From: Chloroflexota bacterium | GTDB taxonomy: Bacteria; Chloroflexota; Anaerolineae; Caldilineales; Caldilineaceae | NCBI GenBank assembly: GCA_016199425.1 | Contig: JACQGT010000288.1 | Coordinates: 1 to 7,469, forward strand | DNA length: 7,469 bases | Direction: 5' to 3' | Part shown: positions 4,666-7,469 of the stretch, piece by piece | Position numbering within the stretch: position 1 is the first letter of the stretch | Layout: every line of letters begins with the position of its first letter | Position numbers and translations under genes: made by a program | Notes under the pieces: generated by a model | Database searches by the model: none | Seen by the model: the letters and a program-made list of their open reading frames with translations, nothing else | Told to the model about the DNA's origin: nothing

Positions 4666-6120
4666 CTAATAGGCATTCCCCCCGCTGTCGACAATCGTCT
4701 GCATAATTGTGCGCAGGATAATTTTGATGTCCAGGGTCAGCGACCAATTCTCGATATACCAGAGATCGTATTTGGTGCGTTCGACGATGGAGGTATCCCC
4801 ACGCAGCCCGTTCACCTGGGCCCAGCCGGTCATGCCCGCTTTCTCCCGGTGGCGGTCCATATAGCGGGGGATGCGCTGGCGGAATTGCTCCACGTAGATG
4901 GGCCGTTCGGGCCGGGGGCCAACCAGACTCATATCCCCGACCAGCACGTTGATCAGTTGGGGCAATTCGTCGATGTTGAAACGGCGCAGAAATGTGCCCA
5001 ACTTCGTGCGCCGGGGATCGTCTTCCTTTGTCCAGCCTGGCCCCTGCTGTTCGGCGTCCTGGCGCATGGAACGAAATTTCACAATCCGAAAGGGGCGGGC
5101 ATCCAATCCCATCCGCTCCTGAGAATAGAAGACAGCGCCTGGGCTGTCCAATTTGATCAGCAGCGCCACAAAGAGCATAAACGGACTGAGAATGACCAGC
5201 CCCGCGCCGCTGAGCAGAATGTCCATACCCCGTTTCAGCGTCAGCCGCCAGCCCTGCAGAGCCACATCCCGGATGGTGAGCAGAGGCAGACCGCCCAGAT
5301 CGCCGATGGTGACCTCACTCGCCATAATCTGGAAAACGTCGGGAAAGACCCGAATTCCCACTTTCTCCCGTTCGCACAGGCTGATAATACCCACAATCTC
5401 CTGGTGGCTGCTTTCGGGCAAGCCAATAATCACCTCGTCCACCGCGTATTCGTCGATGACCCGGGGGATATCGGCGACAGCCCCGATGACCGGCACACCT
5501 AGCACAGAACGCCGGTTGCCATTGTCGATGATACCAATCACCTGAAAACCCAGCTTGGGGTTGGTGATAATCTTGTGCAGAATCATCTGGCCTACCTCGC
5601 CCGCGCCCACCAGCAGCACCCGGTCGTCACCCACGCCCTGGGCCTGCGCCCGCCATTGGATGCGTGCGTGGATCACCCGCCCGATGGTCAAAAGCCCCGT
5701 GGCAAAGAGCCAGGCCAGAGCTATCAGCATCCGATGATAGGTAAAATCAGGCCAGATCAGGGAAGTGATAGCGACTGAAAGCAGGAAGCTGAGGGTGGTC
5801 AGGGTGGCGATGCGGTAGGATTCGTCCAGGTGGGCAATGGGCCTGCGCCGCTGGTACATACGCTGGGTAAAGAAAGAGAGCAGCAGCAGGCCACCGGCAA
5901 AGGCGGGCAGAGGCCAAAATTCATAGAAGGGACCGATCACTGTGTTGGGATCGTTTTGGATCACCTGATAGCCTAGCCAGAAGCTCAGCCAGACGCCGGT
6001 GATGTCTACGCCCATCAATGCCAGCATAAAAAGCAGTTGGGGACGCTTCATCAGCCCCGGACGTTGCGCCCGGCGCACTCGATATTCTTCGATTGGACTC
6101 GTCGTCAAGCCCTGTTGCAT
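4666..6120 (-). CDS. Polyprenyl-phosphate sugar-1-phosphate transferase (exopolysaccharide initiation)
   Basis: A 484-residue membrane enzyme of the WbaP/EpsL-type polyprenyl glycosylphosphotransferase family, which moves a sugar 1-phosphate (often glucose or galactose) from a nucleotide sugar to undecaprenyl phosphate and so starts surface polysaccharide synthesis. Four N-terminal membrane segments lie at about 29-53, 72-84, 104-123 and 130-149. A Rossmann-like domain follows (about 165-290) with RVLLVGAGEVGQMI (167-180). The catalytic domain starts at LKRGMDILLSGAGLVILSPF (295-314, re-entrant membrane helix) and holds FYSQERMG (331-338), IVKFRSM (346-352), DELPQLINVLVGDMSLVGPRPE (384-405) and MTGWAQVNGLRGD (430-442). 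It ends normally at residue 484. Start ATG 6118-6120 has no good Shine-Dalgarno; ATG 6051 is possible but would leave little before the first membrane segment. The GT2 gene lies 117 nt upstream on the same strand. The exact sugar cannot be read from sequence. Confidence 0.93.
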   Translation of the reverse strand: MQQGLTTSPIEEYRVRRAQRPGLMKRPQLLFMLALMGVDITGVWLSFWLGYQVIQNDPNTVIGPFYEFWPLPAFAGGLLLLSFFTQRMYQRRRPIAHLDESYRIATLTTLSFLLSVAITSLIWPDFTYHRMLIALAWLFATGLLTIGRVIHARIQWRAQAQGVGDDRVLLVGAGEVGQMILHKIITNPKLGFQVIGIIDNGNRRSVLGVPVIGAVADIPRVIDEYAVDEVIIGLPESSHQEIVGIISLCEREKVGIRVFPDVFQIMASEVTIGDLGGLPLLTIRDVALQGWRLTLKRGMDILLSGAGLVILSPFMLFVALLIKLDSPGAVFYSQERMGLDARPFRIVKFRSMRQDAEQQGPGWTKEDDPRRTKLGTFLRRFNIDELPQLINVLVGDMSLVGPRPERPIYVEQFRQRIPRYMDRHREKAGMTGWAQVNGLRGDTSIVERTKYDLWYIENWSLTLDIKIILRTIMQTIVDSGGNAY

Positions 6121-6174
6121 GGATAGTCTTTTCGATTACCTAAGATAGCATTGCAGCAAGCCAAAGAGAGTCGA

Positions 6175-6223
6175 GGAAGCGTGAAACGTGAGATCGCCGT
6201 CTGTTCTCACGTTTCACGTTTCT
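6175..6223. repeat. Intergenic inverted repeat, GTGAAACGTGAGA family, copy 2
   Basis: A perfect 14-bp stem, 6180-6193 with 6205-6218, around an 11-nt loop; it extends outward to 6175/6223 with five more pairs, two of them G-T. It shares an exact 14-mer with the copy at 2585-2598. It lies between the GT2 gene (14 nt after its stop) and the sugar transferase. Confidence 0.85.
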
Positions 6224-6237
6224 GGCTGACAAAGGAA

Positions 6238-7242
6238 TCATACAGATGGCGTTGGGCGAGCCATTCGTTCACCAATCGTCTGCCAGATGCGCCCGGCCAC
6301 ATCCACCCCGCCCAAGAGCGCGATCCCGGCCAGCACTGCTTTGTCCAGCAGCCAGGGTGTCCCCGCCCGGTAATGTTTGCGATAGAAGATCCACATGGCC
6401 TCGTAGAAAGCCACGCGAGCCTTGCGGCTGCGTTTGCTGGCGGCCTCTTTCACGTGGGTGATCTCCACCTGGCCGTTGTACCAGACCTCCCAGCCGCCAT
6501 CTTTGGCGCGCTTGGCCCAGTCCAAATCCTCGCCATACATAAAATAGGCTTCGTCCAGCAGACCCACCTGCTGGATCGTCTCCCGGCGCACCTGCATATA
6601 GGCCCCCACCACCGCATCCACGGGGTGTACGGCGTCCTCGGGCAGATATTCCAGATTGTAGGCGTTGAAAAGTCTGCTGCGGGGAAAGAGACGGCTCAGC
6701 CCCGTCATGCGGAAGAAACTGACCGACGGCGTTGGAAAGCTGCGCCGACAGGCCCGGTCCAGCGAGCCGTCCGGCCTGCGCAGCCGGGGTCCCGCTACAC
6801 CCACGCGGGGGCGCTCGTCCATAAAAGCAATCATCCGGGCCAGAGCATCCGGCGGCAACAGTGTGTCCGGGTTGAGCAGCAGCAGATAGCGGGGCAGATG
6901 GGCCGCGTCGTGTGACGGGTTGTCGAAACCCAATTGGCGCACAGCCCAGTTATTCCCCGCGCTGTAGCCCCGATTCTCCTGGCTGGCGATCAGACCGGCC
7001 TGGGGGAAGTGTTCCGCCACCATCTGACTGCTCTGGTCCTGGCTGGCGTTGTCCACCACACAGAGGGTGTAACTGAACGCACCTTGCGCAGCGTAAACCG
7101 AACCCAGACAGGCCCGCAACAATTCCTGGGTATTGTAGTTCAGGATGACAATCGCCAGGTCCAGGCCACCGCCATCGACCGGCTCGCCCTTCTCTACACT
7201 CCCAATCCACTCGTGCCAGGGGATTGCCCGCGCTCTACCCAT
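6238..7242 (-). CDS. Family 2 glycosyltransferase (WbbL-like)
   Basis: A 334-residue GT-A-fold glycosyltransferase of the rhamnosyltransferase-like GT2 group, acting at the inner membrane face on a lipid-linked glycan. Visible motifs: nucleotide-sugar binding strand LDLAIVILNYNTQELL (27-42), VVDNAS (62-67), ENRGYSAGNN (89-98), the metal-binding LLNPDT (122-127), the acceptor-site segment LLDEAYFMYGEDLDWAKRA (228-246) and WYNGQVEITHV (254-264). A hydrophobic stretch near 300-318 may attach it to the membrane. Start choice: ATG 7240-7242 has GAGG 8 nt upstream and leaves a leader of about 40 nt after the predicted promoter. A GTG at 7276-7278 in the same frame would add 12 residues, but has no ribosome site and sits about 4 nt from the predicted transcription start. 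With the sugar transferase downstream it suggests a surface polysaccharide locus continuing to the right. Donor and acceptor are not known. Confidence 0.92.
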   Translation of the reverse strand: MGRARAIPWHEWIGSVEKGEPVDGGGLDLAIVILNYNTQELLRACLGSVYAAQGAFSYTLCVVDNASQDQSSQMVAEHFPQAGLIASQENRGYSAGNNWAVRQLGFDNPSHDAAHLPRYLLLLNPDTLLPPDALARMIAFMDERPRVGVAGPRLRRPDGSLDRACRRSFPTPSVSFFRMTGLSRLFPRSRLFNAYNLEYLPEDAVHPVDAVVGAYMQVRRETIQQVGLLDEAYFMYGEDLDWAKRAKDGGWEVWYNGQVEITHVKEAASKRSRKARVAFYEAMWIFYRKHYRAGTPWLLDKAVLAGIALLGGVDVAGRIWQTIGERMARPTPSV

Positions 7243-7250
7243 CGCTTCTG

Positions 7251-7254
7251 CCTC
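7251..7254 (-). promoter_or_regulatory. Ribosome binding site of the GT2 gene
   Basis: GAGG on the minus strand, 8 nt before the ATG at 7240-7242. It favours that start over the upstream in-frame GTG at 7276-7278. Confidence 0.5.
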
Positions 7255-7288
7255 TACCGATCCACTGCCAGACCCCACAATGCACTGG

Positions 7289-7318
7289 ATTGTAGCACGG
7301 GCGGAACGATACGGTCAA
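7289..7318 (-). promoter_or_regulatory. Candidate sigma-70 promoter of the GT2 gene
   Basis: Minus strand: TTGACC (7318-7313), 18-nt spacer, TACAAT (7294-7289). Each box differs from the consensus by one base. The predicted start is near 7282, giving about 40 nt of leader before the ATG at 7242. It would drive the GT2 gene and possibly the sugar transferase after it. Confidence 0.6.
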
Positions 7319-7349
7319 AGTGGATCGGGAATACCCGTGTCAAACGACG

Positions 7350-7469
7350 GGTAACTGTGCAGCCAGGAGAAGAAAGGGACGCAGATTTTCATGATCTGAA
7401 TTGATCTGCGCAGATCAATTCAGATCATGAAAATCTGCGTCCCTTTCTTCTCCTGGCTGCACAGTTACC
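7350..7469. repeat. Perfect 120-bp loopless palindrome at the window edge (GACGCAGATTTT family, copy 2)
   Basis: Bases 7350-7409 are the exact reverse complement of 7410-7469: 60-nt arms, no mismatch, no loop, centre at TGCGCA (7407-7412). The window ends where the palindrome ends, so the arms may be longer. Bases 7378-7406 match 3349-3377 at 27 of 29 positions, so the core is a dispersed repeat; the outer part (7350-7368) shows no relation to that copy yet is also mirrored perfectly. An assembly fold-back at a contig end is a likely explanation. Confidence 0.9.

Noticed and set aside
4849..5502. Plus-strand open frame of 217 codons, and the similar one at 6151-6915
   Set aside because: Both are antisense to well-supported glycan genes. 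The second starts inside a repeat hairpin.
7350..7469. Hairpin telomere, phage end or insertion-sequence terminal repeat
   Set aside because: No transposase, protelomerase or phage gene is present, and the core is a dispersed intergenic repeat; an assembly fold-back or perfect repeat copy explains it more simply.
1..7469. A previously undescribed multi-gene system
   Set aside because: All seven genes belong to well-known families with ordinary roles (DNA repair, membrane, acetylation, heat shock, surface glycan) and show no shared domain logic beyond the two obvious pairs.

Overview
The window reads as 7.47 kb of a moderately GC-rich bacterial chromosome fragment carrying seven protein genes, all on the minus strand. 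In transcription order (right to left) they are a family 2 glycosyltransferase, a polyprenyl-phosphate sugar-1-phosphate transferase, hrcA, grpE, a GNAT acetyltransferase, a small four-helix membrane protein of the YvlD / phage holin IV family, and the N-terminal part of an SbcD/Mre11 nuclease that runs off the left edge. No RNA gene, CRISPR array, transposase, phage gene or restriction gene was seen. HrcA/CIRCE heat-shock control, the gene repertoire and the word-like intergenic repeats would fit an environmental Chloroflexota (Anaerolineae-like) genome, but that placement is an inference and not firm.

Right part (4666-7469): the two glycan genes form a surface-polysaccharide pair. The phosphotransferase would load the first sugar phosphate onto the lipid carrier, and the GT2 enzyme would add a later sugar. 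A sigma-70-like promoter (7289-7318) precedes the GT2 gene. The last 120 bases (7350-7469) are a perfect loopless palindrome ending exactly at the window edge.

Middle (2671-4571): hrcA has a very good sigma-70 promoter (TTGACA, 17 bp, TATGAT) followed by a CIRCE operator with a 9-nt spacer in the leader, so it should repress itself. grpE follows, but dnaK and dnaJ are not next; a GNAT gene comes instead.

Left part (1-2495): GNAT acetyltransferase, small membrane protein, and sbcD with a GTG start.

The most unusual aspect is between the genes. All six gaps contain an inverted repeat made of short reiterated words, and there are four unrelated word families: ATATTGGGTATTGG, GTGAAACGTGAGA, GACGCAGATTTT and GCGACTGG. 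Three of the four occur more than once here. Several begin 2-4 nt after the stop codon of the gene before them. A fifth repeat type (CCCTCCCCC hairpin) lies inside the sbcD reading frame. Both window ends fall in or beside repeats, so this is probably a whole contig broken at repeats. I found no convincing new multi-gene system; the repeats and the hrcA control region are what deserve a second look.
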